Part shown: positions 1-12,913 of the stretch, piece by piece
How positions within the stretch are numbered: the first letter of the stretch is position 1
Layout of the letters: each line of letters starts with the position of its first letter
Notes under the pieces: generated by a model
Seen by the model: only the letters and a program-made list of their open reading frames with translations
The model's database searches: none
Told to the model about the DNA's origin: nothing
Made by a program: the position numbers and the translations under genes
Source of the DNA: Eucalyptus grandis
Taxonomy: Eukaryota > Streptophyta > Magnoliopsida > Myrtales > Myrtaceae
DNA length: 64,000 nucleotides
NCBI RefSeq assembly: GCF_016545825.1
Contig: NC_052620.1
Location: forward strand, 1-64,000
Reading direction: 5' to 3'

Positions 1-3000
1 GGCCTGGGCCCTGGGCCCTGGGCCTGAGCCCTGAGCCTAGGCCTAGGCCTAGGCCTAGGCCTAGGCCCTGGGCCTAGGCCCTAGGCCCTGGGCCCTGGGC
101 CCTGGGCCTAGGCCCTAGGCCCTAGGCCTAGGCCTAGGCCTGGGCCTAGGCCTAGGCCTAGGCCCTGGGCCTAGGCCTAGGCCCTGGGCCTAGGCCTGAG
201 GCCTGGGCCTAGGCCTAGGCCCTAGGCCTAGGCCTAGGCCTAGGCCTAGGCCTAGGCCTAGGCCTAGGCCTAGGCCCTAGGCCTGGGCCTAGGGCCTAGG
301 CCTGGGCCTAGGGCCTGGGCCAGGCCTGGGCCTGGGCCCCTGGGCCCTGGGCCCTGGGCCCTGGGCCTGGGCCCTGGGCCCTGGGCCCTGGGCCTAGGCC
401 CTGGCCCTGGGCTGGGCCTGGGCCCTGGGCCTAGGCCTGGGCCTGGGCCCTGGGCCCTGGGCCTAGGCCTAGGCCTAGGCCCTGGGCCTGGCCTAGGCCT
501 GGGCCCTGGGCCTGGGCCTGGGCCTGGGCCCTGGGCCTGGGCCTGGGCCTGGGCCTAGGCCTAGGCCTGGGCCTGGGCCTGGGCCTAGGCCTGGGCCCTA
601 GGCCTGGGCCCTGGGCCTGGGCCTGGGCCTGGGCCTGGGCCTAGGCCTAGGCCTAGGCCCTGGGCCTGGGCCCTGGGCCTGAGCCTGGGCCACAGGCCTG
701 GGCCCCAGGCCCTAGGCCTGGGCCTAGGCCTGGGCCTAGGCCTAGGCCTAGGCCTAGGCCTGGGCCTGGGCCTGGGCCTGGGCCTGGGCCTGAGCCTGGG
801 CCTAGGCCTAGGCCTGGGCCAAGGCCCTGGGCCTGGGCCTGGGCCTGGGCCTGGGCCTGGGCCCTGGGCCCTGGGCCTGAAGCCTAGGCCTGGGCCCTGG
901 GCCTGGGCCTAGGCCTAGGCCTGGGCCTAGGCCTGAGGCCTAGGCCCTAGGCCTAGGCCTAGGCCCTGGGCCTAGGCCCAAGGCCTAGGCCTAGGCCTGG
1001 GCCTGCCAGGCCTAGGCCCTGGGCCTAGGCCTGGGCCTAGGCCTGGGCCTGGGCCTGGGCCTGGGCCTGGGCCTGGGCCTGGGCCTGGGCCTGGGCCTGG
1101 GCCTGGGCCTGGGCCCTGGGCCTGGGCCTGGGCCCTAGGCCTAGGCCTGGGCCTGGGCCTGGGCCTAGGCCTAGGCCTAGGCCTAGGCCTAGGCCTAGGC
1201 CTGGGCCTGGGCCTGGGCCTAGGGCCTGGGCCTAGGCCTAGGCCTAGGCCTAGGCCTGGGCCTGGGCCTGGGCCTAGGCCTAGGCCTAGGCCCTAGGCCT
1301 AGGCCTGGGCCTAGGCCCTAGGCCTAGGCCTAGGCCTAGGCCTAGGCCTAGGCCTAGGCCCTGGGCCCTAGGCCTGGGCCTGGGCCTAGGCCTAGGCCTA
1401 GGCCTAGGCCTAGGCCTAGGCCCTGGGCCTAGGCCTAGGCCCCTGGGCCTGGGCCTGGGCCTGGGCCTGGGCCTGGGCCTGGGCCCTGGGCCTGGGCCCT
1501 GGGCCTAGGCCTAGGCCTGGGCCTGGGCCTGGAGGCCTGGGCCTAGGCCTAGGCCTAGGCCTGGGGCCTAGGCCTAGGCCTAGGCCTAGGCCCTAAGGCC
1601 TGGGCCTAGGCCTAGGCCTAGGCCTGGGCCCTGGAGGCCTGGGCCTGGGCCTAGGCCTAGGCCTGGGCCTGGGCCCTGGGCCTGGGCCTAGGCCTGGGCC
1701 TGGGCCTGGGCCCTGGGCCTGGGCCTGGGCTGGGCCTAGGCCCTGGGCCTAGGCCCTGGGCCTGGGCCTAGGCCTAGGCCTAGGCCTGGGCCTGGGCCTG
1801 GGCCTAGGCCCTGGGCCCTGGGCCCTGGGCCTGGGCCCTGGGCCCTGGGCCTAGGCCTGGGCCTGGGCCTAGGCCTGGGCCTAGGCCTAGGCCTGGGCCT
1901 GGGCCTAGGCCCTGGGCCCTAGGCCTGGGCCCTGGGCCTGGGCCTGAGGCCCCTGGGCCTGGGCCTAGGCCCTGGGCCTAGGCCCTGGGCCTAAGGCCTA
2001 GGCCCTGGGCCTGGGCCTGGGCCCTAGGCCTGGAGGCCTAGGCCCTGGGCCTGGGCCTGGGCCTGGGCCCTGGGCCTGGGCCTGGGCCTAGGCCTAGGCC
2101 TAGGCCTGGGCCTAGGCCCTGGGCCTGGGCCCTAGGCCTGGGCCTAGGCCTGGGCCCTAGGCCTAGGCCTGGGCCTGGGCCTGGGCCTAGGCCTGGGCCT
2201 GGGCCTGGCCCTGGGCCTGGGCCCTGGGCCTGGGCCTGGGCCTGGGCCTGGGCCTGGGCCCTGGAGGCCCTGGGCTGGGCCTGGGCCTGGGCCTGGGGCC
2301 TGGGCCCTGGGCCTAGGGGCCCTAGGGGCCTAGGCCTAGGCCCTGGGCCTGGGCCCTGGGCCTAGGCCTGGGCCTGGGCCTAGGGCCTGGGCCCTGGGCC
2401 TGGGCCTGGGCCTGGGCCCTGGGCCTGGGCCTAGGCCCTAGGCCTAGGCCTAGGCCCTGGGCCTAGGCCCTAGGCCTAGGCCCTGGGCCCTAGGCCTGGG
2501 CCTAGGCCTGGGCCTGGGCCTAGGCCCTAGGCCTAGGCCCTGGGCCTGGGCCTGGGCCTGGGCCCTGGGCCTGGGCCTGGGCCCTGGGCCTGGGCCTGAG
2601 GCCTGGGCCTAGGCCTGGGCCTGGGCCTGGGCCCTGGGCCTGGGCCCTGGGCCCTGGGCCTGGGCCCTGGGCCTGGGCCTGGGCCTGGGCCTGGGCCTAG
2701 GCCTGGGCCTGGGCCCTAGGCCTGGGCCCTAGGCCTAGGCCTGGGCCTGGGCCCTGGGCCTAGGCCTGGGCCTAGGCCTAGGCCTAGGCCTAGGCCTAGG
2801 CCTAGGCCTAGGCCTAGGCCTAGGCCTGGGCCTAGGCCCTAGGCCTGGGCCTGGGCCTAGGCCTGGGCCCTGGGCCTGGGCCTAGGCCCTGGGCCTGGGC
2901 CTGGGCCTGGGCCTGGGCCTAGGCCTAGGCCCTGGGCCTGGGCCTGGGCCTGGGCCTGGGCCTGGGCCTGGGCCCTGGGCCTAGGCCCTGGGCCTGGGCC

Positions 3001-6000
3001 TAGGCCTGGGCCTGGGCCCTGGGCCTGGGCCTGGGCCTAGGCCTGGGCCCTGGGCCTGGGCCTAGGCCTGGGCCTAGGCCTGGGCCTGGGCCCTGGGCCT
3101 AGGCCTAGGCCTAGGCCTAGGCCTAGGCCTAGGCCTAGGCCCTGGGCCTGGGCCTGGCCCTGGGCCTGGGCCTAGGCCTAGGCCTAGGCCCTAGGCCTAG
3201 GCCTGGGCCTGGGCCTAGGCCCTAGGCCTAGGCCTAGGCCCTAGGCCTAGGCCTAGGCCTGGGCCTAGGCCCTGGCCCTAGGCCTAGGCCCTGGGCCTGG
3301 GCCCTGGGCCTAGGCCTGGGCCTGGGCCCTGGGCCCTGAGCCTAGGCCTGGGCCTAGGCCTAGGCCTAGGCCCTGGGCCTAGGCCCTGGGCCTAGGCCCT
3401 GGGCCCTAGGCCTGGGCCTAGGCCTAGGCCTAGGCCTAGGCCTGGGCCTGGGCCTAGGCCTGGGCCTGGGCCTAGGCCCTAGGCCTGGCCCTGAAGCCTG
3501 GGCCTGGGCCTGGGCCTGGCCCTGGGCCCCTAGGCCTGGGCCCTGGGCCCTGGGCCTGGGCCCTGGGCCCTGGGCCTGGGCCTGGGCCCTGGGCCTGGGC
3601 CTGGGCCCTGGGCCTGGGGCCTAGGCCTGGGCCTAAGGCCCTGGGCCTGGGCCTGGGCCTAGGCCTAGGCCTAGGCCTAGCAAGGCCTGGGCCCTGGGCC
3701 AGCCTGGGCCTAGGCCCTGGGCCTAGGGCCCTGGGCCCTGGGCCCTGGGCCCTGGGCCTGAGGCCCTGGCCCTGGCCCTGGGCCCTGGGCCTGGAGGCCT
3801 GGGCCTAGGCCTGGGCCCTAGGCCTAGGCCTAGGCCTAGGCCTAGGCCTAGGCCTAGGCCTAGGCCTAGGCCTAGGCCTAGGCCTAGGCCTGGGCCTAGG
3901 CCTAGGCCCTAGGCCCTAGGCCTAGGCCTAGGCCCTAGGCCTAGGCCCTAGGCCTGGGCCTGGGCCCTAGGCCTAGGCCTAGGCCCTAGGCCCTAGGCCC
4001 TAGGCCTAGGCCTAGGCCCTAGGCCCTAGGCCCTGGGCCTGGGCCTAGGCCTGGGCCTAGGCCCTGGCCTGGGCCTGGGCCCTAGGCCTGGGCCTAGGCC
4101 TGGGCCTGGGCCTGGGCCCTGGGCCTGGGCCTGGGCCTGGGCCTGGGCCTGGGCCTGGGCCCTGGGCCTGGGCCTAGGCCTGAGGCCCTGGGCCTGGGCC
4201 TAGGCCTAGGCCTAGGCCTAGGCCTGGGCCTGGGCCTAGGCCTGGGCCTGGGCCCTGGGCCTGGGCCTGGGCCTGGGCCCTGGGCCTGGGCCTGGGCCTG
4301 GGCCTGGGCCCTGGGCCTGGGCCTGGCCTAGGCCCTGGGCCTGGGCCTGGGCCTGGGCCCTGGGAGGCCTGGGCCTGGGCCTGGGCCCTGGGCCCTAGGC
4401 CTAGGCCTGGGCCTAGGCCTGGGCCCCTAGGCCTAGGCCTGGGCCTAGGCCTAGGCCTAGGCCTAGGCCTGGGCCCTAGGCCTAGGCCTAGGCCTAGGCC
4501 TAGGCCTAGGCCTAGGCCTAGGCCTAGGCCTAGGCCTAGGCCTGGGCCCTGGGCCTGGGCCTGCGGCCTAGGCCCTAGGCCTAGGCCTGGCCCTAGGCCT
4601 AGGCCTGGGCCTAGGCCTAGGCCTAGGCCTAGGCCCTAGGCCTAGGCCTAGGCCCTGGGCCCTGGGCCTGGGCCTAGGCCTGGGCCTAGGCCCTAGGCCC
4701 TGGGCCTAGGCCTGGGCCTAGGCCTAGGCCTAGGCCTAGGCCTAGGCCTAGGCCTAGGCCTAGGCCTAGGCCTAGGCCTGGCCCTAGGCCTAGGCCTGGG
4801 CCTGGGCCTAGGCCTAGGCCTAGGCCTAGGCCTAGGCCTAGGCCTAGGCCTGGGCCTGGGCCTGGGCCTGGGCCCTAGGCCTAGGCCTAGGCCACAAGGC
4901 CTAGGCCTAGGCCTGGGCCCTAGGCCTAGGCCTGGGCCTGGGCCTGGGCCCTGGGCCTAGGCCTGGGCCTAGGCCTGGGCCTGGGCCTGGGCCTAGGCCC
5001 TGGGCCTGGGCCTGGGCCTAGGCCTAGGCCCTGGGCCCTGGGCCCTGGGCCTGGGCCTAGGCCTAGGCCTAGGCCTGGGCCTAGGCCTAGGCCCTGGGCC
5101 CTGGGCCTGGGCCCTGGGCCTGGGCCCTGGGCCTGGGCCTGGGCCTGGGCCTGGGCCTGGGCCTGGGCCTGGGCCCTGGGCCCTGGGCTGGGCCCTGGGC
5201 CTGGGCCTGGGCCCTGGGAGGCCTGGGCCTGGCCCTGGGCCTAGGCCTAGGCCTAGGCCCAGGCCTAGGCCTGGGCCTGGGCCTGAGGCCTAGGCCCTAA
5301 GGCCTAGGCCCTAGGCCTAGGCCTAGGCCCTGGGCCTAGGCCCTGAGGCCTGGGCCCCTGGGCCTGGGCCCTGGGCCCTGGGCCTAGGCCTGGGCCTGGG
5401 CCTGGGCCCTGGGCCCTGGGCCTGGGCCCTGGGCCCTGGGCCCTGGGCCTGGGCCTGGGCCCTGGGCCTGGGCCTGGGCCTGGGCCCTGGGCCTGGGGCC
5501 TAGGCCTAGGCCTAGGCCCTAGGCCCTAGGCCTAGGCCTAGGCCCAGGCCTAGGCCTGGGCCCTGGGCCCTAGGCCTGGGCCTAGGCCCTGGGCCCTGGG
5601 CCTGGGCCTGGGCCTAGGCCTAGGCCTGGGCCTGGGCCTGGGCCTGGGCCTGGGCCCTGGGCCTGGGCCTGGGCCCTGGGCCTGGGCCTGGGCCCTGGGC
5701 CTGGGCCCTGGGCCTGGGCCTAGGCCTGGGCCCTGGGCCTGGCCCTAGGCCTAGGCCTAGGCCTAGCCTAGGCCTGGGCCTAGGCCTGGGCCTAGGCCTG
5801 GGCCTGGGCCTAGGCCTAGGCCCTGGGCCTGGGCCTAGGCCCTGGGCCTAGGCCCTGGGCCCTAGGCCTGGGCCTGGGCCTGGGCCCTGGGCCTAGGCCT
5901 AGGCCTAGGCCTGGGCCCTGGGCCTGGGCCTGGGCCTAGGCCTGGGCCTGGGCCTGGGCCTGGGCCCTGGGCCTGGGCCTGGGCCTAGGCCCTGGGCCTA

Positions 6001-9000
6001 GGGCCTAGGCCCTGGGCCTGGGCCTGGGCCTAGGCCTGGGCCTGGGCCCTGGGCCCTGGGCCTGGGCCCTGGGCCTGGGCCTGGGCCCTGGGCTGGGCCT
6101 GGGCCTAGGCCCTGGGCCTGGGCCCTGGGCCTGGGCCTAGGCCTGGGCCTAGGCCTAGGCCTAGGCCTAGGCCTGGGCCTAGGCCCCTGGGCCTAGGCCT
6201 AGGCCTAGGCCTAGGCCCTGGGCCTGGGCCTGGGCCTGGGCCCTGGGCCTAGGCCTAGGCCCTGGGCCTGGGCCTAGGCCTAGGCCTAGGCCCTGGGCCT
6301 AGGCCTGGGCCTGGGCCTAGGCCTAGGCCTAGGCCTGGGCCTAGGCCTAGGCCTAGGCCTAGGCCTAGGCCTAGGCCTGGGCCTAGGCCTGGGCCCTGAG
6401 GCCTGGGCCTAGGCCTAGGCCTAGGCCCTGGCCCTGGGCCTAGGCCCTGGGCCTGGGCCTGGGCCCTGGGCCTAGGCCCTGGGCCTGGGCCCTAGGCCCT
6501 GGGCCCTGGGCCCTGGGCCCTGGGCCTGGGGCCTGGGCCCTAGGCCTAGGCCTGGGCCTAGGCCTGGGCCTGGGCCTAGGCCTAGGCCTAGGCCTAGGCC
6601 CTAGGCCTAGGCCTAGGCCTAGGCCTGGGCCCTGGGCCTAGGCCTAGGCCCTGGGCCTGGGCCTGGGCCCTGGGCCTGGGCCTGGGCCTGGGCCTAGGCC
6701 TGGGCCTGGGCCTAGGCCTGGGCCTGGGCCTGGGCCTGGGCCTGGGCCTGGGCCTAGGCCTAGGCCTAGGCCTGGGCCTAGGCCTAGGGCCTAGGCCCTG
6801 GGCCTGGGCCTGGGCCTGGGCCCTGGGCCTGGGCCTGGGCCTGGGCCCTGGGCCTAGGCCTGGGCCTGGGCCCTAGGCCTGGGCCTGGGCCTGGGCCCTG
6901 GGCCCCTGGGGCCTGGGCCTGGGCCCTGGCCTAGGCCCTGGGCCTAGGCCTGGAGGCCTAGGCCTAGGCCTAGGCCTAGGCCCTAGGGCCTAGGCCTAGG
7001 CCTAGGCCTAGGCCTAGGCCTAGGCCTAGGCCTAGGCCTAGGCCTGGGCCCTGGGCCCTAGGCCCTGGGCCCTGGCCCTGGGCCTAGGCCTGGGCCCTGG
7101 GCCTGGGCCCTGGGCCTGGGCCCTGGGCCTGGGCCTAGGCCCTAGGCCCTAGGCCTGGGCCTGGGCCTAGGCCTAGGCCTAGGCCTAGGCCTAGGCCTAG
7201 GCCCTGAGCCTAGGCCTGGGCCCTGGCCCTGGGCCTGGGCCTAGGCCTGGGCCCTGGGCTAGGCCTAGGCCTGGGCCTGGGGCCTGGGCCCTGGGCCTGG
7301 GCCTGGGCCCTAGGCCCTGGGGGCCCTGGGCCTGGGCCTGGCCCTGGCCTAGGCCTAGGCCTAGGCCCTAGGCCCTAGGCCTGGCCCTGGGCCTAGGCCT
7401 AGGCCTGGGCCTAGGCCTGGGCCTGGGCCTGGGCCTGGGCCTAGGCCTAGGGGCCCTGGGCCTAGGCCTAGGCCTGGGGCCCTGGGCCCTGGGCCTAGGC
7501 CCTAGGCCTAGGCCTAGGCCTGGGCCCTGGGCCCTGGGCCTGGGCCTGGGCCCTGGGCCTGGGCCCTGGGCCCTGGGCCCTGGGCCCCTGCCTAGGCCCT
7601 GGGCTAGGCCTAGGCCCTGGGCCTAGGCCTGGGCCTAGGCCCTGGGCCCAGGCCTGGGCCCTGGGCCTGGGCCCTGGGCCTGGGCCTGGGCCCTGGGCCT
7701 GGGCCTGGGCCTGGGGGGCCTGGGCCTGGGCCCTGGGCCTGGGCCCTGAGGCCCTGGAGGCCTGGGCCTGGGCTGGGCCCTGGGCCCTGGGCCCTAGGCC
7801 TGGGCCTAGGCCTGGGCCCTGGCCCTGGGCCTGGGCCTGGGCCTGGGCCTGGGCCCTGGGCCTGGGCCCTGGGCCTGGGCCTTAGGCCTAGGCCTGGGCC
7901 TGGGCCTGGGCCTAGGCCTGGGCCTAGGCCTGGGCCTGGGCCCTAGGCCTAGGCCTAGGCCTAGGCCCTGGGCCCTGGGCCTAGGCCTAGGCTGGGCCCT
8001 GGGCCCTAGGCCTGGGCCTGAGCCTAGGCCCTGGGCCCTGGGCCCTAGGCCTAGGCCTGGGCCTGGGCCTAGGCCTAGGCCTAGGCCTGGGCCTAGGCCC
8101 TGAGCCTAGGCCTAGGCCTAGGCCTAGGCCTAGGCCCTAGGCCTAGGCCCTGGGCCTGGGCCTGGGCCTGGGCCTGGGCCTGGGCCCTGGGCCTGGGCCT
8201 GGGCCTGGGCCTGGGCCTGGGCCCTGGGCCTGGGCCCTGGGCCCTGGGCCTGGGCCTGGGCCTGGGCCTAGGCCTGGGCCTGGGCCCTGGGCCTGGGCCT
8301 GGGCCTGGGCCTAGGCCTGGGCCTAGGCCTAGGCCTAGGCCTAGGCCAGGCCTGAGCCTAGGCCTAGGCCTGGGCCTGGGCCTGGGCCTGGGCCCTGGGC
8401 CTGGGCCCTGGGCCCAGGCCTGGGCCTGGGCCCTGGGCCTGGGCCCTGGGCCTGAGGCCCTGGGCCTGGGCCTGGGCCTGGGCCTGGGCCTGGCCCTAGG
8501 CCTGGGCCTGGGCCTAGGCCTGGGCCTAGGCCTAGGCCTAGGCCTAGGCCTAGGCCCTGGGCCTAGGCCTAGGCCTAGGCCCTGGGCCTGGGCCTGGGCC
8601 TAGGCCCTGGGCCTAGGCCTGGGCCTGGGCCCCTGGCCCTGGGCCTAAGGCCTAGGCCTGGGCCTAGGCCTGGGCCCTGGGCCTAGGCCTAGGCCTAGGC
8701 CTAGGCCTAGGCCCTGGGCCCTGGGCCCTGGGCCCTGGGCCTAGGCCCTAGGCCCTGGGCCTGGGGCCTAGGCCCTAGGCCTAGGCCTAGGCCTAGGCCC
8801 TAGGCCTAGGCCTGGGCCCTAGGCCTAGGCCCTAGGCCTAGGCCCTGGGCCCTGGGCCTGGGCCCTGGGCCCTGGGCCTGGGCCTGGGCCTGGGCCTGGG
8901 CCCTGGGCCCTGCCTAGGCCTAGGCCCTGGGCCTAGGCCTGGGCCCTGGGCCCTAGGCCTAGGCCTGGGCCTAGGCCTGGGCCTAGGCCTAGGCCTAGGC

Positions 9001-11580
9001 CTGGGCCTGGGCCCAAGGCCTGGGCCCTGGCCCTGGGCCTGGGCCTGGGCCTGGGCCCTGGGCCCTGGGCCTGGGCCTGGGGCCCTGGGCCCTGGGCCCT
9101 GGGCCTGGGCCCTGGGCCCCTGAGGCCTAGGCCTGGGCCTGGGCCTGGGCCTGGGCCCTGGGCCTGGGCCTGGGCCTAGGCCTAGGCCCTGGGCCCTGGG
9201 CCTGGGCCTAGGCCTGGGCCTGGGCCTGGGCCTGGGCCTGGGCCTGGGCCTGGGCCTGGGCCTGGGCCCTGGGCCTGGGCCCTGGGCCCTGGGCCTGGGC
9301 CCTGGGCCTGGGCCTAGGCCTGGGCCCTAAGGCCTAGGCCCTAGGCCTGGAGGCCCTGGGCCTAGGCCTAGGCCTGGGCCTAGGCCTGGAGGCCTAGGCC
9401 TAGGCCTGGGCCTGGGCCCTAGGCCCTGGGCCTGGGCCTGGAGGCCTGGAGGCCTGGGCCTGGGCCTGGAGGCCCTGGGCCTGGGCCCTGGGCCCTGGGC
9501 CTGGGCCCTGGGCCTGGGCCCTGGGCCCTGGGCCTGGGCCTGGGCCTGGGCCCTGGGCCTAGGCCTGGGCCTGGGCCTAGGCCTGGGCCTAGGCCTAGGC
9601 CTAGGCCTAGGCCCTGGGCCTGGGCCTAGGCCTAGGCCCTGGCCTAGGCCCTGGGCCTGGGCCCAGGCCCTGGGCCTAGGCCCTAGGCCTAGGCCTAGGC
9701 CTGGCCTGGGCCCTGGGCCCTGGGCCTGGGCCTAGGCCTAGGCCTAGGCCTAGGCCTGGGCCTAGGCCTGGGCCTAGGCCTGGGCCTAGGCCCTGGGCCC
9801 TGGGCCTGGGCCTGGGCCTGGGCCCTGGGCCTAGGCCTGGGCCTGGGCCTAGGCCTAGGCCTGGCCCTGGGCCCCTGGGCCTGGGCCTAGGCCCTAGGCC
9901 TAGGCCCTGGGCCTAGGCCTAGGCCTAGGCCTGGGCCTAGGCCCTGGAGGCCTGGGCCCTAGGCCTAGGCCTAGGCCTGGGCCTGGGCCTGGGCCCTGGC
10001 CTAGGCCCTAGGCCTGGGCCCTGGGCCCTGGGCCCTAGGCCTAGGCCTAGGCCCTGAGGCCCTAGCCCTAGGCCCTGGGCCCTAGGCCTAGGCCTAGGCC
10101 TGAGGCCTGGAGCCTGGGCCTAGGAGGCCTAGGCCCTGGGCCTAGGCCCTAGGCCCTGGGCCTGGGCCCTGGGCCTAGGCCTAGGCCTAGGCCCTAGGCC
10201 TAGGCCTAGGCCTAAGGCCCTAGGCCTGGGCCTAGGCCTAGGCCTAGGCCTAGGCCAGGCCTGGGCCACAGGCCTAGGCCTGGGCCTAGGCCTAGGCCTG
10301 GGCCTAGGCCTAGGCCCTGGGCCTGGGCCCTGGGCCTAGGCCTGGGCCTAGGCCTGGGCCCTGGGCCTGGGCCTGGAGGCCTGGGCCTGGGCCTGGGCCC
10401 TGGGCCTGGGCCTGGGCCTGGGCCTGGGCCCTGGGCCTGGGCCTAGGCCTGGGCCCTAGGCCTAGGCCTAGGCCCTGGGCCTGGGCCTGGGCCCTGGCCC
10501 TGGGCCTGGGAGGCCCTGGGCCTGGGCCCTGGGCCTAGGCCTAGGCCTGGGCCTGGGCCTGGGCCCTAGGCCCTGGGCCCTGGGCCCTGGGCCTGGGCCC
10601 TGGGCCTGGGCCTGGGCCTGGGCCTAGGCCTGGGCCCTAGGCCCTGGGCCTGGGCCTAGGCCTAGGAGGCCTAGCCTAGGCCCTGGGCCTAGGCCTGGGC
10701 CTAGGCCCTGGGCCTGGAGGCCCTGGGCCCTAGGCCTAGGCCTGGGCCTGGGCCTGGGCCCTGGGCCCTGGGCCCTGGGCCTGGAGGCCTGGGCCCTGGG
10801 CCCTAGGCCTGGGCCTAGGCCTGGGCCTGGGCCTAGGCCTAGGCCCTAGGCCCTAGGCCTAGGCCTGGCCCTAGGCCTAGGCCCTGGGCCTGGCCCTAGG
10901 CCTGGGCCTAGGCCTAGGCCTGGCCCTGGGCCTGGGCCTAGGCCTGGGCCTAGGCCTGGGCCTAGGCCTAGGCCCTAGGCCTAGGCCTAGGCCTGGGCCT
11001 AGGCCCTAGGCCTAGGCCTGGGCCCTAGGCCTAGGCCTAGGCCCTAGGCCCTAGGCCTAGGCCTAGGCCTAGGGCCTAGGCCCTAGGCCTAGGGGCCTAG
11101 GCCTAGGCCCTAGGCCTGGGCCTGGGCCACAGGCCTGGGCCCTGGGCCCTGGGCCTGGGCTGGGCCTAGGCCTGGGCCCTGGGCCTAGCCCTGGCCCCAG
11201 GCCCTGGGCCTGGGCCCTGGGCCCTGGGCCCTGGGCCACAGGCCTGGGCCTGGCCTAGGCCTAGGCCCTGGGCCTGGGCCTGGGCCTGGGCCTGGGCCCT
11301 GGGCCTGGGCCTGGGCCTGGCCACAGGCCTGGGCCCTGGGCCTAGGCCTGGGCCTAGGCCTAGGCCCTGGGCCTGGGCCAAGGCCCTGGAGGCCTAAGGC
11401 CTGGGCCTAGGCCACAAGCCTAGGCCTAGGCCCTGAGGCCTGGCCCTGGGCCCTGGGCCCTAAGGCCCTGGGCCCTCAGGCCAAACCCTGGGCCCTGGGC
11501 CTGGGCCAAGAGCCTGGGCCCTGAGGCCCTGGGAGCCTGGGCCCTAGGCCCTGGGCCCTAGGCCCTGGGCCTGGGCCTCA
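1..11580. repeat. Degenerate telomere-like GC-rich array (CCTAGG/CCTGGG/CCCTGGG units)
   Basis: The whole stretch is made of 6- and 7-bp units: CCTAGG, CCTGGG, CCCTGGG and CCCTAGG, in irregular order, with rare breaks such as CCACAGG, CTAAGG and GGAGG. CCCTAGG and CCCTGGG equal the plant telomere unit CCCTAAA with A changed to G, and the 6-bp units equal the same with one C lost. The array runs without interruption into true CCCTAAA repeats and carries no gene; its reading frames are low-complexity Gly/Pro/Ala/Arg. It is either a degenerate telomere-derived satellite or, more likely, real CCCTAAA repeats miscalled by nanopore base-calling (CCCTAA-to-CCCTGG errors are known for human telomeres). 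Confidence 0.9.
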
Positions 11581-12445
11581 GCCTAAACCCTAGGCCCTAA
11601 ACCCTAAACCCTAAGCCCTAAACCCTAAACCCTAAACCCTAAGCCCTAAACCCTAAACCTCAACCCTCAACCCTAAACCCTAAACCCTAAACCCTCAACC
11701 CTAAACCCTAAACCCTAAAAACCCTAAACCCTAAACCCTCAACCCTAAAAACCCTAAACCCTCAACCCTCAACCCTCAACCCTAAACCCTAAACCCTAAA
11801 CCTCAACCTCAACCCTCAACCCTAAACCCTAAACCCTAAACCCTAAACCCAACCCTAAACCCTAAACCCTCAACCCTAAACCCTAGGCCTAAACCTCAAA
11901 ACCCTAAGCCCTCAACCCTCAACCCTAAACCCTAAACCCTAAACCCTAAACCTAAACCCCCCCTAAACCCTAAACCCTCAACCTCAACCCTAAACCCTCA
12001 ACCCTAAACCCTAAACCCTCGGCCCTAAACCCCAACCCTCAACCCTAAACCCTAAACCCTCAACCCTAAACCCTCTAAACCCTAAACCCTAAACCCTCAA
12101 CCCTAAACCCTAAACCTCCCTCAACCCTAAACCCTAAACCCTCAACCCTAAACCCTAAACCCAACCCTCAACCCTCAACCCTAAACCTCAACCTCAACCC
12201 TAAACCCTCAACCCTAAACCCTAAACCCTAAACCCTTAACCCTAAACCCTCAACCCTAAACCCTAAACCCTCAACCCTAAACCCTAAACCCTCAACCCTA
12301 AACCCTAAACCCTAAACCCTAAACCCTAAACCCTAAACCCTAAACCCTAAACCCTAAACCCCTAAACCCTAAACCCCTAAACCCTAAACCCTAAACCCTA
12401 AACCCTAAAACCCTAAACCCTAAACCCTAAACCCTAAACCCTAAA
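11581..12445. repeat. Telomere repeat tract, CCCTAAA with CCCTCAA variants
   Basis: Arabidopsis-type telomere repeats, C-rich strand on plus, as expected at the left end of a chromosome. The distal part mixes CCCTAAA with CCCTCAA, CCCTAAG and short deletions, and contains isolated GGCC units (around 11885 and 12020). The last 150 bp or so, next to the subtelomere, are nearly pure CCCTAAA. The tract ends abruptly at about 12445, next to unique sequence that belongs to a PHD-finger reading frame. Confidence 0.95.
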
Positions 12446-12749
12446 TTGTACAAAATTGTCCGATGTGTCAATTGAAGTTCTTTGTTTTGTCTCCTTCCTC
12501 ATCGTTTTTTGGCGCATTTTCTTCTTCCTTCTATTCTTGGCCCTCGTCCAATTCCAATTCTTCTTCCTCCTCTTCTTCTTCCCCAATCTTTCTACATGAG
12601 TATTTTTCGATTCTTCTCTAATCTCTAAGTCATCCTCAAATGTGCAACTTTCCTCAAAGTTATCCAGCTTTTCGAGCACAGATTGACAGTCATCACATAG
12701 CCATATAACATCTTTGTTGAGAGCTTTGGGCATGGTTCTAAGGCAATAC
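12434..12749 (-). pseudogene. PHD-finger protein fragment, 3' exon running into the telomere
   Basis: This exon begins after a good minus-strand splice acceptor (pyrimidine-rich tract then TTTTTAG, 12750-12759). It starts with YCLRTMPKALN and contains WLCDDC, the last zinc-ligand pair of a plant PHD finger of the class that reads HRYCL...W.CEDC (AIPP2-like proteins, chromatin readers). A Lys/Arg-rich low-complexity tail follows, and the frame continues into telomere repeat, where TTTAGGGTTTAG gives F-R-V-stop. No native 3' end is visible, so the gene is probably truncated at the chromosome end. The Cys pair and spacing are clear; the exact family member is not. Confidence 0.7.
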
Positions 12750-12913
12750 CTAAAAAGCAAGGGAAAGAGACAATCATATTTCAAATAGTGAGCATCTTTT
12801 ACATGAATTGAGCTTGCATACGGTTGTGTACATGTATCGCATAGTTCTATGCGAGCATGGTTGCCTAAGACTACGTGATGTAATTATAAAGGAGGATGTG
12901 AGGGCAAACTTAC

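Noticed and set aside
11166..11381. Minus-strand 71-codon Gly/Pro/Ala-rich ORF
   Set aside because: It lies wholly in the GC-rich telomere-like array; low-complexity by composition.
1..12445. CRISPR-like or minisatellite array
   Set aside because: Units are 6-7 bp with no spacers, and the genome is a plant.
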